Below, piece after piece: positions 63,951 to 64,000 of a DNA stretch of 64,000 nt. The stretch's first letter is position 1; every line of letters starts with the position of its first letter. Below the pieces are notes generated by a model, which was given only the letters and a program-made list of their open reading frames with translations, ran no database searches and had not been told where the DNA came from. A program made the position numbers and the translations under genes. The DNA lies in assembly GCA_040222275.1 (NCBI GenBank), contig JAVKDJ010000046.1:138256-202255 (forward strand), in the 5' to 3' direction. Origin of the DNA: CAXBNB01 sp040222275. Its GTDB lineage: Bacteria; Bacteroidota; Bacteroidia; Cytophagales; Cyclobacteriaceae.

Positions 63951-64000
63951 TGGTGCGAGCCTTTGGCTCGTATCCATAAAAACCAGATACGAGCCAAAGG
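63951..64000. repeat. REP-like double hairpin, truncated by window end
   Basis: Within TGGTGCGAGCC...GGCTCG, CGAGCC (63956-63961) pairs with GGCTCG (63965-63970). In addition CCTTTGGCTCGTATC (63960-63974) is perfectly complementary to GATACGAGCCAAAGG (63986-64000), a stem of at least 15 bp that reaches the last base. This inverted pair resembles REP/BIME elements associated with IS200-like (RAYT) transposases; no such transposase is inside the window. Confidence 0.65.

Larger units (their letters stand above)
63427..64000. other. Gene-free end region with palindromes
   Basis: No frame with coding character was seen in 574 bases. The region contains two neighbouring palindromes (63694-63743), a 13-bp inverted repeat (63828-63840 with 63903-63915) and a REP-like double hairpin running into the window end. 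A line such as GATTCGAAGC recalls a tRNA T-loop, but no cloverleaf can be folded around it. Confidence 0.6.

Overview
The window looks like chromosome of a free-living Bacteroidota bacterium, most likely a Cytophagales/Cyclobacteriaceae-type relative. The evidence is a type IX secretion (T9SS) sorting domain on a giant exported protein, a short SigA-type sigma factor beginning MRQLKI, an ECF sigma/FecR pair, menaquinone (MenE) and bacillithiol (BshB1) genes, SprB repeats, PorT-like and DUF5777 beta-barrels, and matches to the Bacteroidota -7 promoter element TAnnTTTG. G+C looks moderate (about the low to mid 40s by eye). No rRNA, tRNA, CRISPR array, phage or intact transposase was seen. Taxonomy is inferred from gene content only.

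Layout. 1-4.8 kb: housekeeping genes (end of a site-2 protease, bshB1, an M23/LysM peptidase, trxB, sigA/rpoD). 4.9-34 kb: the dominant feature, six genes all on the minus strand, read from 33964 down to 4901. In order these are an Npt-like transporter fused to HEAT repeats and a cyclic-nucleotide-binding domain; a protein with three TIR/DUF4062-like segments; a membrane-spanning nSTAND1 NTPase with a long coiled coil and a seven-bladed WD40 propeller; a PorT-type outer-membrane barrel with a helical N-terminus; a lipoprotein with seven propeller-like repeats; and an 18.3-kb gene for a 6097-residue T9SS-exported protein. A strong hairpin terminator closes the giant gene. This set joins cytoplasmic conflict/signalling domains to an envelope and surface module, and it is the best candidate here for an undescribed system.

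34-43 kb: pckA, a 7-bp tandem repeat tract, a CNT nucleoside transporter, an unusually ordered ECF sigma - STN/carboxypeptidase-like protein - FecR cluster, menE and coaX. 43-49.3 kb: a hairpin-rich spacer, an MDR oxidoreductase, a four-gene operon (SprB-cytochrome lipoprotein, small cytochrome-like lipoprotein, YceI, DUF5777 barrel), and an overlapping Nudix/DUF819 pair. 49.4-63.4 kb: a membrane protein followed by an XRE/IrrE-type regulator, an M81 (MlrC) peptidase, a membrane class III nucleotide cyclase, small envelope proteins and regulators, a TPR lipoprotein, a TonB-dependent receptor, a ROK sugar kinase, a YheT-like hydrolase and a PorT-like barrel. The last 574 bases contain no convincing gene but several strong palindromes, including a REP-like hairpin cut by the window end.

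Working together (inference): the 4.9-34 kb cluster could sense a nucleotide or envelope signal through the cNMP, TIR-like and STAND proteins and act through a secreted adhesin-like giant protein and its outer-membrane partners. The membrane cyclase at 53.3 kb is a possible but unproven source of a ligand for the cNMP domain.
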